Shown here in pieces: positions 7,420 to 16,824 of a stretch of 64,000 bases of DNA (positions are counted from its first letter, which is position 1; every line of letters starts with the position of its first letter). The notes beneath the pieces were generated by a model. The model saw nothing but the letters and a program-made list of their open reading frames with translations, was not told the DNA's origin and did not search any database. The stretch spans positions 4,477,734 to 4,541,733 of the forward strand of contig CP011020.1 in NCBI GenBank assembly GCA_001023535.1, written 5' to 3'. The translations under genes and the position numbers were made by a program. This stretch comes from Pseudomonas chlororaphis (GTDB taxonomy: Bacteria; Pseudomonadota; Gammaproteobacteria; Pseudomonadales; Pseudomonadaceae).

Positions 7420-9969
7420 CTATCCCATCATCCCCATGACCTTGGCCTTCGCCACTGCCTGGGTACGCCGCTGGACGCCCAACTTGCTGTGTATACGCCG
7501 TGAATGGGTTTTTACCGTGTGCAACGAGATGAACAGCCGTTCGGCAATCTGTTGGTTGGAATAACCTTGGGCGATCAGTTCCAGCACTTCCAGTTCGCGA
7601 TGACTGAGCAAGGCGTCCTCGGGGGCCGCCGGCGGTTCGATCGGGCCTGACGATTGCGCCCAGTGCAACAGTTCGGGCTGGCGCAGGCGCAGTTCGCACA
7701 AGGCTTGCTGGGCGCGCCAACAGGCCACGCGCTCCAGGCCTTCCTGGACAAGCACGCGGGCCTGCGAGCGGTCGGCGGTCAACCAGGCCACCTCCGCCAG
7801 CGCCAGGTGCAGCTCGGTTTCCAGGCCGTGCATTTCCGCGTAACGGGCCTGGGCGATCATGGCCTCCAGGCGTGCCATCGGGTCTTGCGCGCGGTGCAGG
7901 TGCACCTCGGTCAACAGCAACAGGTATTCAAGCCGAGGAATCAACTCCAGGGTCGCGGGCGGTGCGTGCTTGGCCTGGGGCCCGCGGAAATGCCGCAGCA
8001 CGCGGGTCAAGGCTTCGTGGGCCAGTTCGGCGCGCCCCTGCTGCAACCAGAACTGACAACTGATCTGCAGCAATACACCGCGGTAAACGGTGTCGGGAAT
8101 GTGCCGCTGCTGCATGATCCGCTCGGCGTCGCGCAGTTGCATGAAGGCCTCGCCATAGTCGCCCTGGTTGGCCGCCAGGCTGGCCTTGCCGAGAAAGCCG
8201 TAAAGTACCTGTTTATCCTGGCTGCGCAGGCCGGTTTCCAACCCGGCCTGGAACTGCTCGGCGGCGCGCTCTTCAAAACCCATGCGCAGCGCCAGGCGTC
8301 CACGCCGCAAGGCGATACGGCCCAGCAGCGGGGAAAAATCCTGGCCGGGCTTGTCGAGCCGCGCCTGGACATCGCCCAGCAATTCGTCGGCCCGATGCGG
8401 CGCACCGCGTTGCTCCAGCACTTGTGCGTGATCCAGTTCCAGCAGCCCTTCGAACACCAGCGAGCCTTCGGCACGGGCCAGGCACAGCGCCTGGCGGTTG
8501 ATCCATTGCGCCGAGGCCAGGTCGCCCTTGAGCAACGCCTGCTGGGTCAATCCCGACTGACACAACAAGCGCGAGGCCCAGGCCTGCGGATCCAGATGAG
8601 CCTGGGCCTGGAGGAAATGTTCGCGGGCCGGATCTCCGTCGCCCGACAAGTGCAGCAGCCAGCCCCGCAGGACCTGCCAGCGTGCGATCAACTGGCGCTG
8701 CTGGCAGGCCCGCGGCTGGGGTGCGAACCGCGTGAGTTGCTCGATGCACACTGCGGCCTGGTCGAAGCGACCGGCAAACAACAGCGCTGCGGTGACCAAC
8801 CCTACCGATTGCGGCGTGCCAAGGGACAGCGCCTCGCCCTGCTGGTCATGCAAGTTCAGCAGCAACACGACGTTGCGGCCCTGCAAGAGGTGCTCGAAGC
8901 TCAGATGCTGCAAGACACTCACGGCCGTCTCGAACTCGTGGGCCAACATCGCCTGCTCGAATGCCATGGGCCAATCCTGTTCGGCGGCAAACCACTGGCA
9001 GGCCCGGCGATGCCAGGAACGGCCCTGGGGCCAGGGTTCCTCGCGAACCAGTCGGGCCAGGGCCGGGAAGATCTGCAACCAGTCCGAGGAGTGTTCCCAC
9101 GGCTCGATGAAACAGCCCAGGTCCTTCAACAGCGGGAGGCATTCAACGCCCACCGTGTCGCCGAACAGATGCTCGCAAAGCCGGGCATTGAAACGTGGCA
9201 AGTGGGCGAGCACGCGCCAGGCTTGCGCCAGGTCCGGGCTCAGGGCGCTGAACAGCTCGTACTCCAGGTAGTCCGCCAGGGTTCCGGGCCGCCCCGGCGT
9301 GGCGTGGCTGCGCGCCCATTCGCAACGTTCGAGCAAGCTGATGCGCACCCCGGCGCACCAGCCGCCGCTGCGCTGTATCACCTCGCGGGCGGTGCGGGCC
9401 GCCTGGGGGCCAGGCAAATGACGCAGCAGTTGCTGGACATCGCCAGGGCTGAACACCAGCGCCTGCGTGTCGAATTCGTGCAGCTCATCGTCGAGCAACA
9501 GCCGCGGCCAATTGCAGTGCGGCCGGCGACGGCCGTTCAGCCACAGGTGCAAGGCCGGGCTGCTGGTGTTCAACAGGCGGTCGAGCCATTGGTCCAGCTC
9601 GGGATTCGGCACCCGGCAGTAATCATCCAGGAACAGCCAGGTGGGTGTTTGCAGGCGCGCCAGGTGGGCCAGCAGCCCCGCTTCGTCCATCACTGGCAGG
9701 CCCAGGGTCTGCGCCAGTCGCTCGCCCATCTGCGCGGGGGTCAACGCAACGCCACCCAGCGGCAACCAATGCAGTCGGCAGTCGGCGGGGGCCTTGAGAA
9801 AACACTCGGCGAACAGCGCACTCTTGCCACTCCCCGCGGGCGCGCACAGCAGTTTTACCCGTGCCTCGGAAGTCAGCAACGGCTCGCTCAAGGACCGCCG
9901 CGGTACATGCGTCGAGGACAGGCGGGGCAGCAATCCTGGACGGTCCGGACACGGGGTCATGGCAGTCAT
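7420..9969 (-). CDS. MalT-like LuxR-family transcriptional regulator (large ATP-binding)
   Basis: 849 aa, the size of MalT/AlkS-type LAL activators. The N-terminus has a Walker A motif [11 protein letters not shown] (about 42-52) and a Walker B-like [12 protein letters not shown]. The middle is a long helical repeat (TPR-like) sensor region. The C-terminus has a LuxR helix-turn-helix: [20 protein letters not shown], followed by [15 protein letters not shown]. Such proteins are inducer- and ATP-dependent activators. It reads in the same direction as the DUF1302-DUF1329 genes just upstream, but a terminator lies between, so it is probably a separate unit that may activate them. The inducer cannot be read from the sequence. 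Confidence 0.88.
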   Translation of the reverse strand: MTAMTPCPDRPGLLPRLSSTHVPRRSLSEPLLTSEARVKLLCAPAGSGKSALFAECFLKAPADCRLHWLPLGGVALTPAQMGERLAQTLGLPVMDEAGLLAHLARLQTPTWLFLDDYCRVPNPELDQWLDRLLNTSSPALHLWLNGRRRPHCNWPRLLLDDELHEFDTQALVFSPGDVQQLLRHLPGPQAARTAREVIQRSGGWCAGVRISLLERCEWARSHATPGRPGTLADYLEYELFSALSPDLAQAWRVLAHLPRFNARLCEHLFGDTVGVECLPLLKDLGCFIEPWEHSSDWLQIFPALARLVREEPWPQGRSWHRRACQWFAAEQDWPMAFEQAMLAHEFETAVSVLQHLSFEHLLQGRNVVLLLNLHDQQGEALSLGTPQSVGLVTAALLFAGRFDQAAVCIEQLTRFAPQPRACQQRQLIARWQVLRGWLLHLSGDGDPAREHFLQAQAHLDPQAWASRLLCQSGLTQQALLKGDLASAQWINRQALCLARAEGSLVFEGLLELDHAQVLEQRGAPHRADELLGDVQARLDKPGQDFSPLLGRIALRRGRLALRMGFEERAAEQFQAGLETGLRSQDKQVLYGFLGKASLAANQGDYGEAFMQLRDAERIMQQRHIPDTVYRGVLLQISCQFWLQQGRAELAHEALTRVLRHFRGPQAKHAPPATLELIPRLEYLLLLTEVHLHRAQDPMARLEAMIAQARYAEMHGLETELHLALAEVAWLTADRSQARVLVQEGLERVACWRAQQALCELRLRQPELLHWAQSSGPIEPPAAPEDALLSHRELEVLELIAQGYSNQQIAERLFISLHTVKTHSRRIHSKLGVQRRTQAVAKAKVMGMMG

Positions 9970-10059
9970 GTACGAAGGTCCTGTTTATTGTTGTTTCATC
10001 ACCCTAGTCCTGTGTCGCTGACCTTTGGAGAAGTATTCAGCGCGCTGATTGGCGCCCAT

Positions 10060-10094
10060 AAAAAAACGACCGGCAGAGGCAACTGCCGGTCGTT
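10060..10094 (-). terminator. Rho-independent terminator after the DUF1329 gene
   Basis: AACGACCGGCAG (10065-10076) pairs with CTGCCGGTCGTT (10083-10094) around a 6-nt loop. On the minus strand it runs into seven T. It ends the DUF1302-DUF1329 transcript before the LuxR gene. Confidence 0.9.
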
Positions 10095-10121
10095 CACGAT
10101 GCCCTTGCGCAGACACCACTC

Positions 10122-10152
10122 TGTGCCGAGGGAGCTCGCTCCCTCGCCACAC
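10122..10152. repeat. family-2 REP-like palindrome, single copy
   Basis: GAGGGAGCTCGCTCCCTC lies just before the DUF1329 stop codon. It matches the GGCGAGGGAGC repeat family found elsewhere in the window. Confidence 0.7.
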
Positions 10153-10154
10153 CT

Positions 10155-11522
10155 TTAACGCACGCCCGAGGACCGCAGCGCCGCCGGCGTGTAGTCCGCC
10201 GCCCGCGCTTCGAAGCCGTACTCGTAGCTGTGCTTCTCCTCGTTCTTCATCCCCAGGGCGATGTAGCGGCCGGCGATGATGTCGTAGAGCGCTTCGAGGG
10301 TGTAGCCCGGGTTCTGGTGGTCGTAGTAGAACTGGGCATGACCTTCGGCCACGCGCCACAGTTGGCCGCGACCGTCGTAGTGATCCACCACCGCGGCTTG
10401 CCAGCTGTCCTCGTCGATGTACATGTGGCGCTTGGCGTAGATGTGGCGCTCGCTGGGCTTGACCGTGCCCACCACTTCCCAGACCCGGTGCAGCTCATAG
10501 CGGGTCAGGTCCTGGTTGATGTGGCCGGCCTTGATCACATCGTCGTACTTGAGGGTCGGCGAATCGAGCTTGTAGCTGTTGTACGGGATGTACATTTCCT
10601 TCTTGCCGACCAGCTTCCAGTCGTAGCGATCCGGGGCGCCGGAAAACAGGTCGAAGTTGTCGGAGGTGCGCAGGCCATCGGCCGCGGTGCCCGGACCGTC
10701 GTAGGCCACTTGCGGGGCGCGGCGCACGCGGCGTTGACCGGCGTTGTAGATCCACGCCAGGCGCGGCTCCTTCACCTGGTCGAGGGTTTCATGCACCAGC
10801 AGTACGTTGCCGGCCAGGCGCGCCGGGGCGGTGACCTCCTGCTTGAAATAGGTCAGCACGTTGCTGGCCTTTTCCGGGTCGGCGTCCTTGATCAGGAACG
10901 GCACGGCCACTTCTTCTTCGAAGCGGATCGGCGTGAAGCTGCCGTTGGTCTGCGGCGTCGCCTGGGTGATGATGCGGCGCAGGTTGCCGCCGTGATAGCG
11001 GGTGATGTGGTTCCACAGCACCTCCACGCCGTTCTTGGGGATCGGGAACGCGTAGTAACGGTTACCGGTGAAGTTGGCCAGGCCGTTACCGTCGTTGATG
11101 GACGTTACGTTCAGCGCACTGCGCTTGGCCGACTCGTAGATTTCCGGCGGCAGCGCAACGCTGCGATGGGTCGGGTAGACCGGGATCTTGTAGGTCTCGG
11201 GGTAGCGCTTGAACATCGCGACCTGGCCTTCGGACAGCTTGTCCTTGTACTTGTCCACGGTCGCGGCGGTGATGGTGAACAGCGGCTTTTCATTGGCGAA
11301 CGGGTCGGCCAGAAAGCCCTTGCTGTCCACGGCACCGGCATTTTTCGGGATACCACCGGTCCAGGCCGGGATCGAACCATCGGCGTTGCCGGCCTTTTCC
11401 GCGCCCAGCGGCGTCAGGGTGGTGCCCAGCTTGTTGGCTTCCTCCGGCGAAACCGCCGCCATCACGTTCGCGGCCAGCAGGCTCAAGGCCAGGGCACCGC
11501 ATTGCAGGATCATCTTGCGCAT
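10155..11522 (-). CDS. DUF1329 envelope protein (outer-membrane-associated, LolA-like fold expected)
   Basis: 455 aa with a clear Sec signal peptide (MRKMILQCGALALSLLAANV, cut after MAA). The mature protein has the DUF1329 features SPEEANKLGTTLTPLGAEKAG near its start, IPAWTGG, RRVRRAPQV, and KRHMYIDEDSWQAAVVDHYD near its end. The family is periplasmic or outer-membrane-associated and nearly always paired with a DUF1302 barrel. Here it starts 22 bp after the DUF1302 gene, so the two form an operon ended by the hairpin at 10060. Proposed roles for such pairs (export or uptake of hydrophobic compounds or esters) are inference. Confidence 0.9.
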   Translation of the reverse strand: MRKMILQCGALALSLLAANVMAAVSPEEANKLGTTLTPLGAEKAGNADGSIPAWTGGIPKNAGAVDSKGFLADPFANEKPLFTITAATVDKYKDKLSEGQVAMFKRYPETYKIPVYPTHRSVALPPEIYESAKRSALNVTSINDGNGLANFTGNRYYAFPIPKNGVEVLWNHITRYHGGNLRRIITQATPQTNGSFTPIRFEEEVAVPFLIKDADPEKASNVLTYFKQEVTAPARLAGNVLLVHETLDQVKEPRLAWIYNAGQRRVRRAPQVAYDGPGTAADGLRTSDNFDLFSGAPDRYDWKLVGKKEMYIPYNSYKLDSPTLKYDDVIKAGHINQDLTRYELHRVWEVVGTVKPSERHIYAKRHMYIDEDSWQAAVVDHYDGRGQLWRVAEGHAQFYYDHQNPGYTLEALYDIIAGRYIALGMKNEEKHSYEYGFEARAADYTPAALRSSGVR

Positions 11523-11544
11523 TGGGTTTTCCTTGTCAGCCAGA

Positions 11545-13338
11545 TCAGAAGTTCACGCCGAAGCTCAACGCGAGGAAGTCGCGGTCTTTGAGAACGTTGT
11601 AGTCGCCGCCAAAAAAGTCGGTGTAGCTCAGGCTGGCGGTGTAGGTGTTGCGGTAGTCGGCATCGACACCCAGGCTGACGGCCTTGGCGCCTTCGTTGAA
11701 CAGGCCGTTGGGACCGTAGCCGGCCACGTCGTGGGACCAGGACACGTTGGGCTTGAAGTTCACCCCGCCGATGACGTTGGAGTAGTCGAGAATCGCCCGG
11801 GCGCGGTAGCCCCAGGACGTGGACGTGACGAAACCGTCGGTGTCGCCATTGAAGCCGTACTGGCCGAAGACCGAGTCGCGGCCGTAGCGCAACTTGTCCC
11901 TGGATTCCAGCCCGCCGACATGCACCACCGCGGCCTCACCCACCAGGGTCAGGCGATCGGCCCCCCACACCTGATCGACGAAGTGCGTCAGGGTGCTCTG
12001 GACCTGGGTGATTTCCTTGCGCCGGTAACCGGTGTTGTCCGCCCCCGGCCTGGTGGCGATGGGCGACGCCGCACCGCCGGCAATCGGATTGACCAGGGCC
12101 AGGGTCAGGTCGTTGGTGCTCAGTTGCACCGGCGCATTGGGCCGGTAGCTGATTTCACCGGTCCACGCGGTGCCGGTGGGCAGCGTGGTGGAGAAGCTGG
12201 CGCCATACAGGCGGATGTCTTCAGGGTATTCGAGGTAGTACTGCCCGCGTCCCAGCATCACGCTCTGGGCCAGGCCCGAACCACTGCCGGGGGCCAGGCC
12301 ATTGGCGATCGCGACCATTCCCGGCAGGGCCGCGAGGGTGGACGCACCCGCCGTGGTGGTGCCGACGGTGGGTGTGCGGCTGTGGTAGTTCATGAAGTAC
12401 AGGCCGTACTCGGTGTCATCGCCGAGCCAGCGCAACGCCGTGCCCCACTGGCCGGAGTCACGGGCATCGCGGTCGCCACCACGGGGGATGATCACCCCTT
12501 CGCGCGACACCTGGATGCCCTGGCCGAACAGCGCGGTCAACGGCTGGAACGGCGCAATGGCCGGGCTGCCCACGGTGTAGCCGGTGGTGCAGCCGTCGGC
12601 CACCACGTCGTTGCCGAAGAAGGTGCCGCAGTTATCGACGACTGTCTGGTCCCATTCCAACTGATAGAAACCTTCGAGGGTGAGCTTGTCGGTCAGGCCC
12701 TGGGAGGCGAACAGCATGTTCACCGGGATCAGGCCTTCCTTGATCTCCGCACCCGGGCGACGGAACGCCGACACGTCGATCGGGTTGATGCTGTTGATGG
12801 AGTTGCCGATGAAGGTACTTTCACCCCAGCTGACCACCTGCTTGCCGGCACGCACCGTGCCCGGCAAATCGGCGATGGAATAGTTGTGGTAGACGAACGC
12901 GTCGAGGATCTCAGCCCCCGACGACTTCGCGCCTTCCTTGCGGTTGCTGTCGCTGATGTCCTTGAACTCACGGTTTTCGTCCTTGAGTTCGAAGTCGTAC
13001 CAGTACTTGCCGCGCACGAACACACCGGTGTCGCCGTACTTGAGTTCGAGGTCGTGCAAGCCCTTGAAGATCTTGGAAAACGTCTCGCCTTTCTTGAAGT
13101 TCAGCCGCCCGTCATCCCCGGTGGACGATTGCCCCCGACCGCCGTTGACGGTGCCGACGAAATCCTTGTCCGCATCGCGCATGCCCCAGCTCGCGCCCAC
13201 GGACAACGAAGAGTCGAACTGACCTTCGATTTCACCAATGTTGAATGAAACGGCCTGCGCCTGGGCACAGCAACCCAAGGCCACCGCGGCGGCGAGTGCC
13301 TGCGGCTTGAAGATGGCGCGCATTGTTATTGTTGTCAT
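11545..13338 (-). CDS. DUF1302 outer-membrane protein
   Basis: 597 aa, starting at the ATG with GGGGAAG upstream. The signal peptide runs to about AQAVS (ALAAAVALGCCAQAQA). The mature chain has regularly alternating beta strands and ends in aromatic Phe (ALSFGVNF), as in outer-membrane barrels. DUF1302 landmarks are GEIEGQFDSSLSVGASW at the N-terminus, VSWGESTFIGNSINSINPID in the middle, and PNVSWSHDVAGYGP. It is the promoter-proximal partner of the DUF1329 gene and lies upstream of the MalT-like regulator gene. Substrate unknown. Confidence 0.9.
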   Translation of the reverse strand: MTTITMRAIFKPQALAAAVALGCCAQAQAVSFNIGEIEGQFDSSLSVGASWGMRDADKDFVGTVNGGRGQSSTGDDGRLNFKKGETFSKIFKGLHDLELKYGDTGVFVRGKYWYDFELKDENREFKDISDSNRKEGAKSSGAEILDAFVYHNYSIADLPGTVRAGKQVVSWGESTFIGNSINSINPIDVSAFRRPGAEIKEGLIPVNMLFASQGLTDKLTLEGFYQLEWDQTVVDNCGTFFGNDVVADGCTTGYTVGSPAIAPFQPLTALFGQGIQVSREGVIIPRGGDRDARDSGQWGTALRWLGDDTEYGLYFMNYHSRTPTVGTTTAGASTLAALPGMVAIANGLAPGSGSGLAQSVMLGRGQYYLEYPEDIRLYGASFSTTLPTGTAWTGEISYRPNAPVQLSTNDLTLALVNPIAGGAASPIATRPGADNTGYRRKEITQVQSTLTHFVDQVWGADRLTLVGEAAVVHVGGLESRDKLRYGRDSVFGQYGFNGDTDGFVTSTSWGYRARAILDYSNVIGGVNFKPNVSWSHDVAGYGPNGLFNEGAKAVSLGVDADYRNTYTASLSYTDFFGGDYNVLKDRDFLALSFGVNF

Positions 13339-13748
13339 GCGTCTTCCCCGGTGAGTGACAGAGGCTTCACCCTACTGCCGCACGCCAGGGGCGATAAGCG
13401 CACCAAGGAGGTATTCGCGCTGTACCCCGAAAGGATTACCCCCCATACCAGGCGGGCCTTCGCGCAGGGCATCGACGCACTGGATGATGGGTTATCAGCC
13501 AGGCGCATGTTCCAGCGGTCGGCCTCACTGTTGCGCGCCCTGCAACAGTGCATGTCCGGATCCGGGCTGTTTCCAGGCACCCTGGATCCCTATGCTGGCC
13601 GGGCTTGCAGCGCAACGGGCCTGCAAGCGCAAGCCGCCATGGCATCCCTCATGCCTGGCGCACCGTCATTCGGATGGATTGGCGCATTCGATCCATCGTC
13701 CCGTGTGTACCGACGTTGATTTGTAGCTCCTTTGCAACGTCACGCTTA
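13339..13748. other. long upstream region of the DUF1302 gene, no convincing gene
   Basis: About 400 bp without a supported gene. Two overlapping plus-strand ORFs (13351-13719 and 13355-13726) lack ribosome binding sites and recognisable sequence, and I do not call them. The region must hold the DUF1302 promoter. It ends at a plus-strand terminator, which suggests an unannotated short transcript. Confidence 0.5.
13423..13442 (-). promoter_or_regulatory. candidate activator site: direct repeat GGGGTA
   Basis: Read on the minus strand, GGGGTA occurs twice with starts 14 bp apart (13437-13442 and 13423-13428), about 85 bp upstream of the DUF1302 start. MalT-class regulators bind G-rich direct repeats, so this is a plausible site for the neighbouring LuxR protein. 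Inference only. Confidence 0.3.
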
Positions 13749-13777
13749 GGCCGCTGCTTTTTGCAGCGGCCTTTTTT
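13749..13777 (+). terminator. Rho-independent terminator with no upstream gene
   Basis: GGCCGCTGC (13749-13757) and GCAGCGGCC (13763-13771) form a perfect 9-bp stem around TTTTT, followed by six T. There is no T-run on the other strand, so it works for plus-strand transcription. No plus-strand gene precedes it for over 11 kb except hmgR, so it may end a small RNA. Confidence 0.85.
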
Positions 13778-13855
13778 ATGGGAAGCGCACAGAGGATGGC
13801 GAGAGGCTCGCCACGGATTACCCGAGACGGGTTGCCACGGGTCGAGGACGCGGGG

Positions 13856-14767
13856 TTAAACGGCGTAGCGTTGCAGGTTCGCCATCATCTCCTTCAAGGC
13901 TTCCAGGTTGTCATTGGGGTGCACCGCATCCTCGAAGTCGCAGATCTGCTGCCAATGGGCAGCGACGTCTTCGGGTGAAAAACCTGTGCGCGGGTTGAAG
14001 CCTGCACCCAGGCTGCGTTCCCAACGCACCTTGCCCATCCAGCCGCCGCCCACTTCGAACAGGCCGCTGGTTTCCTGGCAGGCTTCACTGGCCAGGTACA
14101 CCACCAGCGGGCTAACGAGTTCGGGCTTGAGTTGCTCGAACACCTGCGGCGGAATCAGGCCCTCGGTCATGCGGGTGCCGCCGGTGGGGGCAATGGCATT
14201 GACCAGGATGTTGTTCTTGCGCCCCTCGATGGCCAGGGTACGCGTCAGCCCATACAACCCGAGCTTGGCCATGCCGTAGTTGGATTGGCCGAAGTTGCCG
14301 TAGATACCCGAGGTCGAGGCGGTGAAAATCACCCGTCCATAATTCTGCTCACGCAGGTGCGGCCAGGCGGCGCGGGTCACCTTGTAGGCCCCTTCGACGT
14401 GGACGCGGTAGACCAGGTCCCAGTCGGCGTCGTCCATCTTGTGGAAAGTCTTGTCCCGCAGGATCCCGGCGTTGTTGACCACCACGTCGACCCGGCCGAA
14501 CGCGTCGAGGGCGTTCTGCACGAGCTTGTCGCCATCGATGACCGAATCGTGGTTGGCCTCGGCAATGCCGCCCGCCGCGCGGATTTCAGCCACCACCCGG
14601 TCTGCCGCCGAGGCATTGGCCCCTTCCCCCTGGGCCGAACCGCCCAAGTCGTTGACCAGTACCTTCGCGCCGTGCCTGGCGAACAGCAGGGCATGGGCCC
14701 GCCCCAGGCCACCGCCGGCCCCGGTGACGATCACGACTTTATCTTCGAAGCGCACAGACTCATTCAT
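13856..14767 (-). CDS. SDR-family oxidoreductase, HSD17B4-like 3-hydroxyacyl-CoA dehydrogenase type
   Basis: 303 aa from the ATG at 14767, with GGAG 7 nt upstream. A classical short-chain dehydrogenase: cofactor loop TGAGGGLGRAHA (about 15-26), NNAG, and the catalytic Ser-Tyr-Lys set in TASTSGIYGNFGQSNYGMAK. The NDLGGS segment, the longer chain (about 300 rather than 250) and MTEGLIPP resemble the dehydrogenase domain of peroxisomal multifunctional enzyme 2 (HSD17B4). Its bacterial relatives act on hydroxyacyl-CoA or steroid-like substrates. The exact substrate is not readable. It is transcribed alone, toward the DUF1302 region. Confidence 0.85.
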   Translation of the reverse strand: MNESVRFEDKVVIVTGAGGGLGRAHALLFARHGAKVLVNDLGGSAQGEGANASAADRVVAEIRAAGGIAEANHDSVIDGDKLVQNALDAFGRVDVVVNNAGILRDKTFHKMDDADWDLVYRVHVEGAYKVTRAAWPHLREQNYGRVIFTASTSGIYGNFGQSNYGMAKLGLYGLTRTLAIEGRKNNILVNAIAPTGGTRMTEGLIPPQVFEQLKPELVSPLVVYLASEACQETSGLFEVGGGWMGKVRWERSLGAGFNPRTGFSPEDVAAHWQQICDFEDAVHPNDNLEALKEMMANLQRYAV

Positions 14768-14931
14768 GGCAGAACTCCAGCAGGCCAATAGGACATTGAG
14801 GCCGAGTGTCCGGCACTCGTCGGCCGGTCACAATGAAATGGGCTGGGAGTGAATAGTGGGCGATAAGGTGGGGGGATGATGCGATGCCAGAGGTGAGACC
14901 ACTCTGTTCATCCAGAAGTGAGACCGCGGTG

Positions 14932-15092
14932 CCGCTTTCGCGGGCAAGCCCGCTCTCACAGGAAATCGAGCCGGGCATCACATCCGGGAACACCCAGAAA
15001 CATTGTGGGAGCGGGCTTGCTCGCGAAGGCGGTCCTTCAGTCAGAAATGCGCTGCCTGACACGCCGCTTTCGCGGGCAAGCCCGCTCCCACA
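14932..15092. repeat. REP cluster, three copies
   Basis: Copies at 14932-14960 (direct), 15004-15032 (inverted) and 15062-15092 (direct) share the core GCAAGCCCGCTCCCACA. They fill most of the 372-bp gap between the SDR and hydrolase genes; nothing else is seen there. Confidence 0.9.
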
Positions 15093-15139
15093 AGGGATTG
15101 AGTCGGGCAGCACATCCGGCCGGCCCACACAGGGTTGTG

Positions 15140-16042
15140 TCAGGAGTAGGCCACCTTTCTGCACCGTGGCGCGATGTTTTCGCGAAACGCCAGGTAATGC
15201 TTGAGCACCTGCACCGGGGCCTCGGTGTGGGGGTAGTGGCCGATCTCGGACAGCAGCACCGTATCCGGATTGGGGATCAGCGATTCGTAGCGCGCCACCA
15301 TGTGCTCGCCGGAAATCGGATCGAGCGCCCCGTCGATCACCCGCAAGGGCACGTCGTCACGCTGCATCGCCTGCACCCAGCGATCACGCTGTACTCGCCG
15401 CTCGGGAATGTAGGCGATGAGCTTGTGCATGATCCGCGGCCCGTGATGCGCTTCTATCAGGCTCCAGAAATCATCCAGCACGCTTTCGGTGGGGCCGGTG
15501 CGGGGGCCGAAGATCTGCCGGAAGCTCTTGACCAGGCTTTGCCGCGAAAACGCCCGCCCCAGCAGCCAGCCCAGCGGGCTGAGCAACAGTTTCTGGGCCA
15601 GCACCGGCCGGTGGGTTTCGGGGAACAGGCCGCCATTGAGAAAGACGCAACTGGCAACGTTGAGGCGCGCTTCGTAGTGCCGGGCGATGAGTTCCTGGGC
15701 CACACTGTCACCGTAGTCGTGGGCCAGCACATGCACCCCTTGCCGCACGTTCAGGTGCGCCAGCAAGGCCTGTTGCAGATCGGCCTGTTCCAGCAGGCTG
15801 TAGGTGTGGTCCGCCGGCTTGGCGGAGTCGCCGAAACCGAGCATGTCACAGGTGATCACCCGGTAGCGCTGCGCCAACGGCTGCCACAGGTAATGCCAGT
15901 CCCAACTGGCAGTAGGAAAGCCGTGGATCAGCAGCAGCGGCTCGCCCTGCCCCGCCACCCAGTAACGGATGGCATGGCCGCGGAACAGGAAGATCTGGCT
16001 GCGCTGGCGCCAGATACGCAAGGGAATCTGGGCCAGGGGCAT
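15140..16042 (-). CDS. alpha/beta hydrolase, MEST (PEG1)-like
   Basis: 300 aa alpha/beta-hydrolase. LLLIHGFPTASWDWHYLW forms the oxyanion region, and DMLGFGDSAKP follows. The nucleophile elbow is HDYGDSVAQEL, with Asp as in epoxide hydrolases and dehalogenases. Later come GALDPISGEH (acid) and IGHYPHTEAP (histidine). The sequences HDYGDxVAQEL and NGGLFPETHRP are the hallmarks of vertebrate MEST/PEG1, so it belongs to that branch. Physiological substrate unknown. Its ATG overlaps the stop of the class II aldolase gene by one base (TGATG), so the two are translationally coupled. Confidence 0.85.
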   Translation of the reverse strand: MPLAQIPLRIWRQRSQIFLFRGHAIRYWVAGQGEPLLLIHGFPTASWDWHYLWQPLAQRYRVITCDMLGFGDSAKPADHTYSLLEQADLQQALLAHLNVRQGVHVLAHDYGDSVAQELIARHYEARLNVASCVFLNGGLFPETHRPVLAQKLLLSPLGWLLGRAFSRQSLVKSFRQIFGPRTGPTESVLDDFWSLIEAHHGPRIMHKLIAYIPERRVQRDRWVQAMQRDDVPLRVIDGALDPISGEHMVARYESLIPNPDTVLLSEIGHYPHTEAPVQVLKHYLAFRENIAPRCRKVAYS

Positions 16043-16824
16043 CAGCTTTTATACCCGCTGTCCTGTTGGTCGAGCTTGCGCAACAACGCCGGCCAGGCCA
16101 GCGCGCCGCCCATGCCTTGGGCACTTCTGGTCACCCCGGCGATCATCGCCCGGGCGCCGGCCAGGATCTGCGGTTCGATGCCGATCAGCTCGGCGCCACC
16201 GTTCTGCGCCAGGACCTGAATGTCACAGGCGCGCTGGAAAATGAACATCATCAAGAACGTATCGGCGATGCTGGAGCCACAGGTCAGCAAGCCATGGTTG
16301 TGCAGCATCAGGAAGTTGCTGTCACCCAGGTCCGCCTGCAGGCGCGCCTTCTCTTCGTGGTTCAAGGCCACGCCTTCGTAGGCGTGATAAGCCAGGCTCG
16401 ACAGCACGAACAACGACTGCTGGCTGATCGGCAGCACCCCTTGCTTCTGCGCCGACACCGCCACGCCGGCGGCGGTGTGGGTGTGCAGCACGCACGTCAC
16501 GTCGTGGCGCACCTCATGCACGGCGCTGTGGATGGTATAGCCGGCCGGGTTGATGTCGTAGGGGCTGTCCATCAGCTTGTTGCCGGCCTGGTCGACCTTG
16601 ACCAGGCTGGAGGCGGTGATCTCGTGGAACATCAGCCCGTACGGGTTGATCAGGAAATCCTCGGTGCCGGGGACCTTCGCGGAAATGTGGGTGAAGATCA
16701 GGTCATCCCAGCCATGCATCGCAACCAGGCGGTAACAGGCGGCCAGGTCCACCCGGGTTTGCCATTCAGCCGCACTGACCTGTTCCTTGATACCGAGTGT
16801 CGTTTGGATGGGCGCTACGCTCAC
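16042..16824 (-). CDS. class II aldolase/adducin family protein
   Basis: 260 aa. Metal-dependent aldolase/adducin fold: HISAKVPGTEDFLINPYG (about 47-64), the first zinc pair HTHTAAG (about 115-121) and the second HNHGLLTCG (about 175-183). It belongs to the adducin-like subgroup rather than to fuculose or ribulose-phosphate aldolases, so no sugar phosphate substrate should be assumed. It is the first gene of a two-gene operon with the MEST-like hydrolase, whose start overlaps its stop. The AT-richer 140 bp upstream probably holds the promoter. Confidence 0.87.
   Translation of the reverse strand: MSVAPIQTTLGIKEQVSAAEWQTRVDLAACYRLVAMHGWDDLIFTHISAKVPGTEDFLINPYGLMFHEITASSLVKVDQAGNKLMDSPYDINPAGYTIHSAVHEVRHDVTCVLHTHTAAGVAVSAQKQGVLPISQQSLFVLSSLAYHAYEGVALNHEEKARLQADLGDSNFLMLHNHGLLTCGSSIADTFLMMFIFQRACDIQVLAQNGGAELIGIEPQILAGARAMIAGVTRSAQGMGGALAWPALLRKLDQQDSGYKS

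Noticed and set aside
7654..10158. 834-codon plus-strand ORF opposite the LuxR regulator
   Set aside because: Antisense shadow of a well-supported gene with Walker A and LuxR HTH motifs.
11209..13248. 679-codon plus-strand ORF opposite the DUF1302 gene
   Set aside because: Shadow of a gene with a signal peptide and barrel pattern; no domain in the antisense product.
13351..13726. Two overlapping plus-strand ORFs of about 122 codons upstream of the DUF1302 gene
   Set aside because: No ribosome binding site, no recognisable sequence, and two equally open frames overlap, which is typical of non-coding GC-rich DNA. The downstream terminator is instead reported as a possible small-RNA end.
14932..15092. 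Possible CRISPR-like repeats
   Set aside because: The copies alternate in orientation, are spaced irregularly and match REP elements found all over the window; there are no cas genes.
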